A program made the translations under genes and the position numbers. 64,000 nt of DNA from Reticulascus tulasneorum (taxonomy: Eukaryota > Ascomycota > Sordariomycetes > Glomerellales > Reticulascaceae), in NCBI GenBank assembly GCA_001557505.1, contig LSAX01000006.1:1488001-1552000 (forward strand), in the 5' to 3' direction. Shown here in pieces: positions 1-12,780 of the stretch; the first letter of the stretch is position 1, and the number at the start of each line of letters is the position of its first letter. Below the pieces are notes generated by a model that was not told the origin of the DNA, did not search any database, and worked only from the letters and a program-made list of their open reading frames with translations.

Positions 1-872
1 AGACTACGTACGCAGATGTAAGTCATGCCTTAGCCTGGTTGCCTTGTCTGCTGTTGCTCACCAATAAGGTCAAACTTTCGAAGGAGGCATATCGGGAAAG
101 CCGGATGCTGAAGCGCATGGCGCCTACGCATTCTGTGCCCTAGGCTGTCTGTCCATCCTGGATGCTCCGCATCGAATTATCCCCAAGTAGGTGTCTGGCT
201 GCGGGTGCTTCCGCTTGGCGCGTTGATATGAAGGCAGCCCATACTGATCCTTCTTGATTGACAATAGATATTTGGATGTTCCACGACTTATCTCCTGGCT
301 TTCTTCACGACAGTATGCTCCAGAGGGCGGCTTTTCCGGCCGCACAAACAAGCTTGTTGATGGGTGCTACAGCCATTGGGTTGGTGGATGCTGGCCACTA
401 ATTGATGCTTCCATCAGTGGCCCCCCTGGACTGGAGGATGAACCCGCGGGAAAGCGACCTCCTAGAGAAAGTCTCTACAGCCGAGAAGGAATTATTCGGT
501 ACATCATGTGCTGCTGTCAGGACCAAAGCACGCGAGGTGGCCTCAGGGACAAGCCAAGCAAGTTAGTTTCCCACCCGGGCTTTTGGCAGTAATAATTGAT
601 GCTGACCCCCTGGCACTAGGCCATCTGATGCGTACCACACCTGCTATGTGCTGAGCGGGTTGAGCTCCGCACAGCATCATTGGGATCTGACTTATGCAGA
701 CGAGGGCGATATCATTCTGGCCGAGCCCAAATGGATGGCATCTCCATGTGCCGAAGGGGAGCAGATCTTCGAGGAAACAGACCGCGTCAACACGGTTCAC
801 CCTGTCTACACCATCCCTCAGCATGGAGTTGATGATATTAAACGGTATTTTGCCTCCAAGCAGGGGTTTTAG
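1..872 (+). CDS. RAM1: Protein farnesyltransferase subunit beta, 3' part (partial)
   Basis: This is the C-terminal part of the beta subunit of protein farnesyltransferase, which with the alpha subunit transfers farnesyl to the cysteine of CaaX proteins such as Ras and a-factor-type pheromones. Exons in the window: <1-17, 69-186, 268-561, 620-872. The phases fit, the donors are GTAAGT, GTAGGT and GTTAGT, and the stop is TAG at 870-872. Prenyltransferase repeats are visible as TFEGGISGKP, FSGRTNKLVDGCYSHW and GGLRDKPSKPSDAYHTCY. The zinc ligands of the family are present: Asp and Cys in LVDGCY and His in AYHTCY. The C-terminal tail ends in SKQGF. The 5' part lies outside the window. The family identity is clear; the exon borders are my reading of splice consensus and phase. 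Confidence 0.93.
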
Positions 873-3800
873 ACCCTAGCCTTGCTGGGAGTCGGGAGGG
901 GTTGCCACACTTATCACTCAGAGACAGTGTTGATCTCGATTACGGGTAGATCAAGTCCCTTTTATGTCACGTGTGTTTTGAAGCATGGCAATGGATGCTG
1001 GATAGATGGGTTGATAGAGCAAATGAAATCGACCTTTTTGTTCAGCATCCAGTAGCCATTGACCGGAGTGCAGAAAGGGGATGAGTTACGCAATGCGTTA
1101 GATTGAGACGGCCCAGAAGATCTCGGACAAGGGTTCACGGTAACACTTTGAACAACTCATCACGGCATTGCTGCGGCGCAGACTGGTTCCAGGCTAAGGT
1201 TCTGAAGAAGGTTGAGTTACATGGCCGCCATTCCGTGTGCATGCAGCCCGCAAATCAACCGAGCATCCCATCCCACTACGGAACGAAGCAGACGAGGAGC
1301 AAGCCTCTTGGGGGAGAAGGTTGTGCGGGCACTTCTGGTTTGCCAGAGATAGTTCGCCCGAACACAGTGGTGTTGCCTCATTCGCCAATCTCCTCCGTCC
1401 CATCTCTCCCGCCATGTCGTCAACGGACAGGAGATGGGGCCAGCGCATAGTCTGGAGCCGTGAGAATGTCTCTGATAATGTTGCACGCCACACAACAGTT
1501 GCAGCATTGCAGCAGATGCACATCATGTCGGGGCCCAGGCCTCGGCCAATGTGAAGCCTCGATCCCCTGCAATGCGCCGCCCTGGTGCGTCTGACGGCCT
1601 GGCTCCACTCTGAATGCCTCAAGAGTTGCAAAAGGCTAACTAGCTATCGGGGGGGGGGGAGCGTACCCTGTGGGTGAACTTGGTGAGGAGTACATGGAGG
1701 AGGTGGCAGTGGTGGTGGCATATGTATATTATGCTTTGCAGACTGCCCTAACCCATAGGCCTATCGTGGGGTTCAATTGGCGAATCTACCTGCTTCTGCA
1801 TGCACTTCGCAGCTGTCTTTGTTGTCATACATGAGTAGGGGGAGGCACTTAAAAGCCATCTTGATATCAGAGCACCCCAGAATAGAAGAAGGGAAGCCGG
1901 TCAATCCGCCCCCCGATTGGCATATCGGGGCCGCGAAAACTGGCCGCCTACGACTCCTCCTCCTGTCAATATAGGACCATCTCTTCCCACATGTTGCGTT
2001 GTCAGTCGAGATTGCCCGGGGAGATGGCGATATTTCCACACATTTGTTTTTTTGGCTCCGCTTGCGGTGGCCACCGTACGCACAGCAATAATAGATATAG
2101 CTAGCTACGGCATGCGTTCCCCCCCGAGTTCCGTACTCGTTGCGACTTGCTGGATATGGGATGGTAACATGCATTTCACTCGCATGCATTTTCTTGCACG
2201 GCAGATTTCAGACAGAACGAGACTGCTGCCGTATAACCCCTTGAAATATGTAAGAGTTGTTGAGCCCAATTGGACGCTGGGGGGGCCTCGTTTGCACGAG
2301 TCAACCTCGTCTCATTGTCCGGTCTGGTGGCGGCCCTGCGTGTACCGTAGGTCCCCTCCCCTTCTCCACTGCACCTGCCCATATGGATGTGCCATGACGT
2401 TGAAAGAAGGCCCAGGTTCCATGACAAGGTGTGTGGTTCCTCGTGGGAGTTATGAGGGATGGAAAGGTCCACGAGAAACGGCCAAAAAGGAGGGGTCCTT
2501 CGTGGATGGACTGGATGGACAGCGCAAGTTTCTGCGTCAAGAAAGTTTGCCCCTCACATCCCCTCCCTCCCCCTCCATGCCCCCCCTCATCGCTGGCCAA
2601 CCTCACCTGAAATTTACATGGTACAGGGTACCGCGGAGGAACCAGCCCACCCCAGCCCCAGCCCCATCACGACTTTTAATTCCCGAGCAATCAGACCTTC
2701 GGATTGATGAGCTGCTAAGGTCCTCGTTAGCTTGGAACGCTGGGCGGATGTGGGATTAGACGAAGAACAGGACTGCAAGTGGTGAGTGAGAAAAAGAGAG
2801 AGACGAGGCTAATGGGACTGTGACGTGACAGCTCGCCACGCGCGTTGTTGCCGTTGAAAGCCGTCTCAACCTTTTTCGCCATGAATAGCTCGCTCGGGGT
2901 TTGGAGACCGGGACGGAGAAAGCCATTCACCTCTCGTGGAACTTGACTGGAGTTTCTCTGGGATCCATATTGGCCATGAGCCTAGCGTTTGGGGACGTGA
3001 TCACTTTGTCTCAAGAGACCCATCTCCAGCTCCCATTCGACGCTCGCCATGCCATGTGTCATAGCAGTTACAACGTCTCGCCTGTCACCCATCAGCCACC
3101 TTTTTGTCGCCCATATCCCAACAGGAAGAGCCGATTGGAAGCTCGCCTTCTCGTTCCAGAAACATTCCCAATTGCCAAATCACCGAACCCCCTAGCGAGG
3201 AAAGCTGGGATTCCGACTCCAGCCTAGCGCTCCAGTAAGAGAGAAAAAGAAGTAAAGGAAGAGCGTCAAGCACGCAAGTGGGCGCGGCGAGAGGGAAGGG
3301 CGGAAAATACACACACCCCCCAAGCAAGCATGATCCATGAAATGGAGAGTCATCGAAGCGAGCCACAGGAAATGGACACGCGAGAAGATGGAACCCAGGA
3401 TGAAGTTCTCGCCCCAGCCGAGAGTCACTAATCTGTACTCGTACATGCCCATCCAGCGCCAGCGCCAGCCAGCGTTCGCCTAAAGCCACCCTACATATAC
3501 CTACATTGCCTTACATGATGTACGTCTTGTTACTTTTGCCGCACGTACACCTCTTGTTTTAATATCAAAGCAAAGCACTGCCAACTCATCATTGCATGAG
3601 TGTTAAGGGCCTTTAACGGCCTGCCTTTTTGCCTAGTTCCCTCGCGCTGCCCATAGTCCCCGGCCATTCAACGATCGTCATTCGTCTTGGTTTCCCACCT
3701 CTTCCCTTTCGACACTGTCGACAAACTGCTTGTTGTTGTTGTCTGTTTCCCTTTGTTCCCTTTTTCCTTTCTGGCTGGACCCATGTCGGCCCTCTTCTTT

Positions 3801-5749
3801 TTTTCTTGGTCCTTCCCTGTCGGTCCCCATCCCCCATCCCCCTCGTCCAGCCACTGGACTGTTCATGCACGTCGTTTGGCTGTTTTGGAGATAGGCCCTT
3901 CACCGACCTTCGTGGTTTCGCTCGGGACCACTCGTTCATCTTCTCCGGTCGTCGAATCTCAGTGGTCGCGGCCGACAAGCGCCGGTCCCCTCTATTTTAG
4001 CATCCTGTCCCAAGAGACCGGGCTTGGAGGCCGTCTGATTTGCCCAAACCGCTCGCCTGCTGACGGGGATTCTCATTTTGGCTTCTCATCGAGGATATGA
4101 GCTGTGTGCGAATCGCCCGCCATCTCCGAGTCACACACCAAAAAAAATAATGGGGGGTGAGGACAATGTCACCTCAAACGTGGCCGGCTCCCAGTGAACC
4201 GTTGGCGTTGCTCCAATCCTCATCCTCGGGTCACCGAGCATGGCCACAAACTCGGTCGACCCAAGAAATCGAAACCTTACCCCATCCATCCCCTCGACGC
4301 GGAAAAGAATAGACAAGACATCTCTCCAAGTACCATGCAATGTACAAACATGGTCTTAGACCTGCATGATACGTAGATACCTCTTCACCTACATTCCCCG
4401 CAGCAGCATGACAGGTGGACTTGCATGTAAGTGGGAGTACCATCATTGCTGTCTCGACTTCGAAACGACCGCCCGCGGTACCAGGTATTATTACACACTC
4501 TCCTTGATTTATTGCAGCTGCATTAGTGGCCGCTAAACAGAGATCTCGGAGGTCGACTCTCTCGTGCTGTCCTTTGTCTTCCGGACTCCAGACGAACCAG
4601 GCGCTTCCCTTTGCCAGGCGCTTGTCCAAAGCATTGAGGGGGGAATGAAAGGACCTCCCCCCGGCGGGAACTTGTTCATTGATGACAGGCAAAAAGGAAG
4701 TCCGGTTTAGGGGAGAATGTTGTCCTCCAACTTTTCGCCTGCTGCTGCAGACACAACGAGATTGGCTCTTTTCTTTCTTGAACGGTTCCATTTTGCCACC
4801 TCACTACGCCTGGCTCTGCATATTCCAGTTCGGCCTCTTTATTTATTTTTTTGTAATTTTACCTGGCCCAGCACAGCCGGACAGCAACCTCGGCCTCAAC
4901 GAGCGAAGCTGGCCGATCATTGAGCAAGAAGACTATGAAGAAAAGGGAATGTGCAAAAGAAAAAGAAAGAAGACGTGTGTTCAGTGGTCCTTGACATTTG
5001 GTACGGTGTTTTCCTACCAAATCGATACTCCGGAACTTATCAAAAGATCATCGGGCCCTGGGTGATGCGTCCCCCCCATGTGCTGTGGTGGAGTTGCCTA
5101 GTCTCCAGCGATTTGTATCAACTGGCAACGAGGTAGGCCAACACATCAAGATGGGTCACACTCTTTTTTGAGAGCCGCATCGACGCTTGCATCTGTCCTC
5201 GAACCGATTCATCCATTCCCGCTGGCTTTTCCGTCATTCCTTTTGCGTCTTTGAATCCATACCCATACACCCCCTTGCCCCGCACTAACAGCTCATCGTC
5301 TGCAATAAAGCACACATGTCTCGCCGTCGATGGCTCAGATTTCCTGCACCCCAAGGTCCTGAATACGTAGCTTAACTTACAACACCACCCACACCACCAA
5401 CAACGGCATTCCACCTCGAATTTTTTTTTTTCCTTCTTTACCAAGTGAGACAGGATTTCCCAAAAACCCAAGACTCATATCCCTTCCTCCATTTCTGCCC
5501 TACGCCCTGCTTTAAGGCTTGGTGTGCTCACCACACGTTTCCCTGTTCGCCTCACCGTTGGGCTCGACTGCATCCCAGGGCGTCCGGATCTTGATCCCGC
5601 GGTCTTCTGGCTTTTCCCCCCCTGGTCTTGCTTCACTTTTTTTTTTAAGACATTCTTCCGATCAGGGCTTCAACAGGGCATAACTTCCGTTCCCACCTTA
5701 TTCCCTGCCGGACACTTTACACATCGAGCCATTGGGATCCGTTGCCAAC
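873..5749. other. Long non-coding stretch upstream of the dsRBD-like gene
   Basis: I find no supportable gene in this 4.9 kb. Several frames stay open by chance, the longest at 1917-2759 (plus), but they lack an ATG start, conserved motifs and plausible exon structure. A G11 run lies at 1649-1659. From about 3680 to 3860 and again around 4720-4870 the plus strand is strongly pyrimidine-rich, which in filamentous fungi commonly marks promoters and transcription starts. I infer that the 3' half may be promoter and 5' leader of the small gene starting at 5750. Confidence 0.5.
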
Positions 5750-6536
5750 ATGGGAGGCTTCTATATGCAGTATTTGGAAAGTAAGTAGTCAATTGATCCC
5801 CCCGACCGCTTTTTCTCAGCCCAATTCCGCCTTGAATTCAGTTGCGAAGGATGGTGTAAGTGGGGGCAACTTCAAAATCTTCAAAGTTCGTCAGAACAGT
5901 GTGGCAACCCCTGCATCAATGACAGCATGGAACTGGCGCGTCGTTCCTGCTTTCCCGGCCGAAACCCCTGCCGTTGGGCTTCGTTTGCGCCCATAGATCG
6001 TCGCCGGCCCTACATTGAGGCTCCTCGATGCATCTTGTAGGGCTGGGAGGCCATCGAGGTTGGGCTGGCATGCAGATTCGGTCGCGTCACATGGGCTGCA
6101 TTCGTGTAGATCATGCCTGGGTTGCCCGTCGGTATCGAATGGGGGGATTTCCTGAGAATGAGGCGCTAATCAAGGTTCCCAACTAGGTCTCTGCCGACGC
6201 CGTGGATGGCAAGATCCGAGTTACGAGTGCTACCGTGATCCCGCTGGCTATACCTGCCTGGTTCTGGTGAATGGCCGCGAGTACCAGACGGATCTTGCTT
6301 ACCAGTCAAACACCCTGGCCCAGGAGAACGCCGCCATGCGAGCCTTTATGGTGTGCCGAAACTTCTCGGTCAATGGAGGCATGCTCGCCCGAAACGGGAT
6401 TGTCCAGGGACTTCCGGCCAATGAGTCCACTCGCAGTAGCCGGAAGAGCCGCCATACGTCGTCCAGTCATAGCCACAGCCACAGCCGTCGATCTGGCCAC
6501 CACTCGAGCAGCAGCTCGACCGCATCTTTTGAGTGA
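5750..6536 (+). CDS. Small dsRNA-binding-domain-like protein, function unknown
   Basis: The model has two exons, 5750-5780 and 6187-6536, joined across a 406-nt intron with a perfect GTAAGT donor, a GCTAATC branch-like site near 6165-6171 and a CTAG acceptor. It gives 126 residues. The first two thirds (about residues 6-75) read like a double-stranded RNA-binding domain: YLESLCRRRGW then P-YE then TCLVLVNGREY then an Ala-rich helix with ENAAMRAFMVC. This order of helix, three strands and helix is inferred from sequence pattern only. The C-terminal tail (about residues 95-126) is low complexity, rich in Ser, His and Arg. A cryptic 15-nt exon (5843-5857) inside the intron would also keep frame, so that junction is uncertain. 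The gene stands alone in non-coding DNA. A true RNA-binding role is a hypothesis. Confidence 0.68.
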
Positions 6537-9032
6537 AAGGTGAAGAAGGCCACAAAATCCCAGCCATTGGCTTGGGCCGAATTCGAGGACGATCTCCACC
6601 CAGCCCAAATTTGGTGATGATAGCCCAGGCGCAGATATAAACGTGGTTGAAAGGCTTCACAGCACATCCCCAGAGAGAACTATACCCTACGCCCCCGGCA
6701 TTGCCCCAGACACGGAAGAAAGATGAAGAGAGCAAGAAGAATAGGACCGAGAAGAGCCCCAAAAGCGCGATGCATACCTGAACATTGCCACGACTTATGA
6801 CGACTTATACGACCTAGACATGATTTTCTACGGCCATGACCCTTTTCTCGTTCAACTTGGATTTTTCTCAAATTTGGATCAGACCTTTCTTTGCCCTGCA
6901 GCATCGTTTTTGCTTTTTGAAGACTTGATGACCAGGCCTCTGGGTTGGGAACTCACAGGACCAACCCTTGGCCGTACTTTTTGAACTCGGATTCTCCACG
7001 GAGGCGACTCTGGTTGACCGGACCATGATTATTTTGACGAACGTCCTTGATACAAGGATTTTGGATTTACTCTTCCACCAAAAATTGCCAGGAAGAAAAC
7101 ATCGGGAGGCTAGACTTTTGGAATTTCAGTGCCGGGCGCTTTTTCTTTGCTTTTCTTACCCAAAATCGACGAGACGATTCCGAACTCCATTTCCCCCCAT
7201 TCTCATTATTTTCTCCTAAAAGCGAGCATGTTTCGTTGGATCCATCTGCATTCTCAGCGAGCGTGGGTTGGGTGGCTCTCATATTTTTGGTCTCTCACTG
7301 GGACAGGATTGGCAAGGGAGAAGAAGGGTCTTGCAAGCGGAACTTGCTGCTTGAGGGTGCAAGGCTGAGGGGAGGAATCAAATAACACGGAGGAAACAAA
7401 CTTTGATAAGGGAGGATGGGGTGAGGTGGGAGTCTGTTTTTGCGTTCTGCGTTTCGCAACGCTTTTATGATGATGAATACGAAAAGATCAACTGAGATCT
7501 GACGATAATGATGAATAAACTGGCATCCACTTGGCATGGCCATCAATGAGAGACATGACGTGATGTGATTTGAGGTGATGTTGAGGTGCTTTCTCTTGGT
7601 GCCTGCCCCTGAGCAACCAAGGGGTTGGGTTGGGTTGTGCCTGAGGCTCTTGCGTCTGCAGGTAATATGGGCCAGCATGACGAACAAATGGTTGTTTGCG
7701 TGCCGGGAACGTGGGATGGGGCGATCGCTAAAAACAGAATGCCGCACGTTAGTGCACTAAGAAAACGCTGGCAGGCTTTTCTTGACTGCTAATTATCTAT
7801 CCCTGGATTCCTTTTGCCTTGGACATTCTGCGGGAAGAGCCGGGGAAGGACGAGAATCAGCCAACTTTTGCCTGATGGCGATATTGGCCCCAATAACCCC
7901 GTATACAATACGGTATCGCACATGGCACAGACACGTAGTAAGCATGGGACTCAAATCCCGATGAAAGCGCGAGTCGATGTGTGTGTGTCCTTGAGTAACG
8001 ATACCACGATGTAACATATTGTGGGGATGGAGGTTTGATTCAGTGCTGCTGCTGCTGCTGTTCTTGATGCAATAAAGCCAGGATGTTGATACTTAACTTG
8101 GGACGTGAAATGTACCAGCGAGACAGGGCAGGGAGTAGCTAGTTGTGTGGGAAGATGGGATGCCAGTGTCCAGGCCCAGGGTTCAAGCACCCGATCCCCC
8201 CTATCAAGCGCCGTTTTGTATCTTTATTAGCCCGTATCAACCCATCTTTCGGGAAGTAAACTAATTAACTAGCAGATCGGAAAGGGCTGAGTGAGTCCAC
8301 TGAGGATGCAGGTGACCTCCTCCGCCCTCTCAGGTTCCAACCCCTTGCCGTCATCCCGCGCTTCTGGTCAAAGGAAAGAGGTGATTATGTATTACATATA
8401 CGAACCGGTCACGCGTGGGGCCAAAATCAAAAGAGAGAAAGAAAAGTGAAGGGGAAATACCACTCCTTCGGAGGGATTTCCTTCTCGTAATGGGCGTTCG
8501 GGGGGGGGCCCCGCTGAGGAATCACGAACTCGGGAAAAGGCCGGTCGTTATTATTATATTTTCCATTCTGGCAAACAGGCAAACAGGGCCCGGCCCATCA
8601 AATTTCGCCAGGAAATTGGGGCCCTTCACGAGCCACCCGCCGTTGTGATTGGAGCCCCACTCTCTTTCATCACGGGACCGGGGCCTCTTAATAGCGGGCT
8701 CGAATGACTGGCTGGCCTGGCCGTCGTGTGGCTCGTAACACCCTCATTCGCTGCTTCCCTGGCTTTTGCTTGCTGTGCTTTTCGAGAAACATTTCACTTG
8801 CACTTCGAGAGGTGTCGTGTCCTTCGAAAAGCTTTCCTCCTTTCTACTTGAGATATCAACTGCTGGGATCGTTTCACCCAAAACAATCTCTACCAAGACC
8901 GTTCCTTCGTTTTAACTCTTTTACACAAATAGCTCCAAAGAAGCTAAACGCTACCGCCTCGCGCATCTTTGTCCTTGACCTTCTTACACTCGTTACTACC
9001 CCTTAACAGCTTTTTTTCCCCCAACAGCAAAG
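6537..9032. other. Non-coding stretch and promoter of the GDP-mannose pyrophosphorylase gene
   Basis: No gene is supportable here. Notable pieces are a GCT microsatellite near 8043-8060, a G9 run at 8500-8508 followed by CCCC, repeated TTGGG near 7620-7640, and a CT-rich stretch from about 8750 to 9030 directly before the start of the next gene. The last is typical of a strong fungal housekeeping promoter and 5' leader. Confidence 0.45.
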
Positions 9033-10330
9033 ATGAAGGGTAAGTCTGGATAGCCTTGTGCTGTGAGACGTAGCAATGATTGCTAATGCGTGGTTCCTAT
9101 AGCTATCATTCTTGTCGGTGGCTTCGGCACCCGTCTGCGACCTCTGGTATGCCTCCCTCGAGCCCGCCGTGTCGCCTCCTTATCGAACCCGAACACCTGC
9201 CCTTACTGACTCGATTGACGCATAGACTTTGACTCTACCAAAGCCTTTGGTCGAATTCGGCAACAAGCGAATGATTCTGCACCAGATTGAGGCTCTTGCC
9301 GCTGCTGGTGTCACTGATGTCGTCCTGGCCGTCAACTACCGTCCCGAGATCATGGAGAAATACCTGGCTGAGGTGGGCATTTGCAGGCACCCCCTTTTAT
9401 TTCGAGCGTTTAATCTAACATCATATTCCATAGTACGAGGAGAAGTTCGGCATCACCATCACCTTCTCTGTTGAGACCGAGCCCCTTGATACCGCTGGTC
9501 CCCTGAAGCTCGCCGAGAGGATCCTCGCGAAAGACGACACCCCTTTCTTCGTGCTCAACTCCGACGTCATCTGCGAATACCCCTTCAAAGAGCTGGCTGA
9601 GTTCCACAAGAACCATGGTGATGAAGGAACCATTGTCGTGACCAAGGTCGAGGAGCCTTCGAAGTACGGTGTCGTTGTCCACAAGCCCAACCACCCCAGC
9701 CGAATCGACCGATTCGTCGAGAAGCCCGTCGAGTTCGTTGGAAATCGCATCAATGCTGGCATGTACATTTTCAACACATCAGTTCTGGACCGCATAGAGC
9801 TCCGCCCAACCAGTATCGAGCAAGAAACGTTCCCCGCCATCGTGCGAGACGGACAGCTACACTCATACGACCTCGAAGGCTTCTGGATGGACATTGGCCA
9901 GCCGAAGGACTTCCTGACGGGCACGTGCTTGTACCTTTCCAGTCTGACGAAACGCGGTTCGAAGCTCCTGACTCCACCAAGCGAGCCGTACGTCCATGGC
10001 GGAAACGTGCTGATCGACCCCTCGGCGAAGATTGGCAAGAACTGCAAGATCGGGCCGAATGTCACCATCGGCCCAGACGTTGTGGTCGGCGACGGTGTCC
10101 GATTGCAGCGTTGCGTGCTCCTGGCAGGCTCCAAGGTTAAGGACCACGCGTGGGTGAAGAGCACCATTGTTGGCTGGAACAGCAAGGTTGGCAAGTGGGC
10201 GCGCCTCGAGAACGTCACTGTTCTCGGCGATGATGTTACCATCGGCGACGAGATCTACGTCAATGGCGGTAGCATCCTGCCTCACAAGAGCATCAAGGCG
10301 AACGTGGACGTTCCTGCCATCATTATGTGA
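9033..10330 (+). CDS. MPG1: Mannose-1-phosphate guanylyltransferase (GDP-mannose pyrophosphorylase)
   Basis: The enzyme makes GDP-mannose from GTP and mannose-1-phosphate in the cytosol, feeding N- and O-glycosylation, GPI anchors and cell-wall mannan. Four exons, 9033-9039, 9103-9146, 9226-9372 and 9434-10330, give 364 residues, a usual length for fungal members. The first exon is only 7 nt (ATG AAG G), with a good ATG context. The N-terminal nucleotidyltransferase signature [18 protein letters not shown] is split by the third intron border, and the sugar-binding region [11 protein letters not shown] follows. The C-terminal third shows left-handed beta-helix hexapeptide repeats ([20 protein letters not shown]). 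The yeast orthologue is PSA1/SRB1/VIG9. The assignment is firm. Confidence 0.96.
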
Positions 10331-10929
10331 TTTCTTCACTTCTAGGAATCACCTGCCTCGAGAGGGGCTACCTTCATATACGCATCCGATCCTTCCCCTT
10401 CATTAAGCCTTCTTAATTTGGCTCTTTTTTCTTTTCCCTGGAAAACTCCACTCTTCCCATCTTGGTGAGCACCCCCTCGTCTGGAAAACGATGGGGCGTC
10501 GGAATGGAAACACGGTCACAAAAAAGTGCTTTTTGTAACCTAGATCTTTATACAGCAGGGGGGGAAAAGGTGTGGCCCTGGCACAAAATGTCACGGCTCG
10601 TGTTTGGTTGGCTCCCTCACGTGCAAGGAGGGAGGCTTGGGATCAACTGAACGAGATTCGTATGAATACGAGACAATGTTTGTCGGCATGGACGACGGTC
10701 TGGGATTTGCATGATGAAAGCGTGATAGTGCTGATGCAAAAAGAATTGCTTGCTGGCTCCCCCATTGGTGGAGTGGTGGTTGTAAAAGGCGGTTGATGTC
10801 TTGTCAAAATATAATCTATAATAAAGTGGCTGACACTTTGAATCTAATGCTCAATGATGTGTGTTCCAGCTTGGTGTGAAGTAAAGGCGATAGCGTACTT
10901 GTACATGGCAGGGATCAAGTATCATCCTC
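10331..10929. other. Convergent 3' intergenic region
   Basis: This is the tail-to-tail space between GDP-mannose pyrophosphorylase and glycerol kinase. It should hold both 3' UTRs and polyadenylation sites; an AT-rich patch at about 10800-10850 is a candidate. I see no gene. Confidence 0.4.
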
Positions 10930-12780
10930 TTATTCTGCGTTATCATTAACCCACCCCCTGCTCATCTCCACCGCCTGCTCCCACTTCTTGAACATCTTGA
11001 CACTCTTCTCCCTGTTCGGGCTGGGCTTGAAGACTGTGCGGCCGGCCTGGTTGACCTCCTTCAACTCGTCCAGCTCGCCCCACACCCCCAACGCCAAGCC
11101 CGCCGCAATGGCGGCGCCAAGCGACGTCGTTTCCCGCATCCCCGGTCGATCGACGCGGATGCCGCTGATGTCCGCCTGGCTCTGCATGCAGAGGTCCGAG
11201 TTGGACAGCCCGCCGTCCACGGCCAGGTCTTCGAGCTTGTGGCCGGAATCCTTCTCCATGGCGTCGAGGATGGCTTTGGTCTGGTAGCAGGTCGCTTCGA
11301 GCGTGGCGCGGGCGATGTGCCCCTTTTGGGTGTGTTGGGTTATGCCGACTGCGGAGAGGGCGGTTAGCTGCGAGCCATCGCACGGAAGACCCGGGAGGGT
11401 CGGGAGGATAGGATGAGACAAATTTGGGGGGAAAGTGGGCTGATAAGGTCGGGTGCATGCATGGGACGGGGGGTGTCTGGGATGGGGGTTGTAGTACTTA
11501 CACAGAGTGCCTTTGGCGTCGTCGATCCAATAGGGTGCAAAAAGTCCGCTGAACGCCGTCACGAAGACGACTCCTCCGTTATCAGGTACCGTCTCCGCCA
11601 ACTCCGTAATCTTGGCAGCATCGTCCACAAAGTTCAGATTGTTGACCAAGAACTTGACGCCCGAGCCTGCAACCGCAATGCTACCCTCCAGGGCATACAC
11701 CGGTTTCCGCCCTTCGCCAAAGTCATACGCGACCGTGGCCAGCAGCCCGGCTTTGGAAATCACAGGCTCTGTTCCCACGTTGTAGAGCAAGAAGCATCCC
11801 GTGCCGTAGGTGTTCTTCGCCTGGCCCGGCTTAAAGCCGCATTGGCCGACCAAGGCCGATGACTGGTCTCCGAGACAGCCGGCGATGGGAATGCCTTTGA
11901 GGATACCTGTTGCAACTTTGCCGAAGACTTTGGGGTCTGAGGAGGGGACGATTTTTGGGAGGTGGATCTTTTCGGGGTCGATGCCGAAGAAGGCGAGCAG
12001 CTCGGGGTCGTATTTCAGGGTCCGTAGGTTCATGAACATGGTTCTGCTTGCGTTTGTCGAGTCCGTGACGTGAACTGCCTGATCGCCCTTCTCTGCGCCG
12101 CCGTTTAGTTGGTAGATTAGCCATGAGTCCACTGTTCCAAACGCCAGATAACCACCCTCATATGCTTTCTTCACGGCATCGACGTTTTGCAGCAGCCACA
12201 TCAGCTTCACGCTGGATGGGTATGTCGAGAGGGGTAGTCCACAGATGTCCTGGAGCTTGTCTGCCCCCTTCTTATTCTTGAGCTCCCGAACGAGTGATGA
12301 TGTCCTCGTGTCTGGCCATACGACCGCATTGTACAGTGGCTCACCGGTGCGTGAGTCCCAGACCAAGGCCGTTTCACGCTGATTCGTGATGCCAATACCC
12401 CGGATGTTAGAGGCTGAGTAGCCTAAGGATGTGAATTTCTGCATTGCTTTGTGCACACACTCCTCCACAGAGTGTAGGAGTTCCATGGGGTTCTGTTCGT
12501 GCCATCTAGCAGGCATATCAGTTGCAAATTCATCTAGCATGGGTATACTGATGGCAACTCACCCTGAGTGTGGGTACAAATTCTCAAATTCGAGCTGGTG
12601 GCTGGCCACAGGTACGCCCATGTTATCAAAGACCAGGAAGCGGCTTGATGTCGTGCCTTGATCAATGCTTCCAATGAACCATTCGTCCGACTTTTCTTTG
12701 TCTGTCTTTGTAATATCTCGAGGGAGGTGTCCTTTGGTCGTCTGTTCGACGCGAGGTCTCTTGGAGTCTCGGTCGGCCAT
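10930..12780 (-). CDS. GUT1: Glycerol kinase
   Basis: An FGGY-family kinase that phosphorylates glycerol to glycerol-3-phosphate, the first step of cytosolic glycerol use. On the minus strand the exons are 12563-12780, 11502-12505 and 10930-11348 (546 residues). The donors are GTGAGT and GTAAGT; the second intron, 11349-11501, stays open in frame, but removing it restores GTLFGITQHTQKG, which is conserved in the family. Seen in order: the N-terminal phosphate-binding motif GSIDQGTTSSR, the sugar-kinase core region AFGTVDSWLIY, DATNASRT-like VTDSTNASRT, and the C-terminal VDGGLSNSDLCMQ adenosine-site region. A lysine/acid-rich extension of about 35 residues precedes the kinase fold. Alternative FGGY substrates are unlikely given the glycerol kinase motifs. 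Confidence 0.95.

Noticed and set aside
1917..2759. A 280-codon open frame on the plus strand
   Set aside because: It starts with TTG rather than ATG, has a Trp/Arg/Pro-rich random-looking composition and no recognisable motif. It is best seen as chance openness in GC-rich non-coding DNA.
4231..4791. A 186-codon minus-strand frame
   Set aside because: It has no conserved motif, uneven composition and no splice-supported extension, in a region likely to be promoter DNA.
9421..10242. A 273-codon antisense frame opposite GDP-mannose pyrophosphorylase
   Set aside because: It mirrors a strongly conserved coding exon; openness comes from codon bias on the other strand. It has no motif of its own.
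10930..12540. A 536-codon glycerol kinase frame without splicing of 11349-11501
   Set aside because: It inserts a Pro/His-rich segment into the core; removing it through perfect splice sites restores the conserved GTLFGITQHT.
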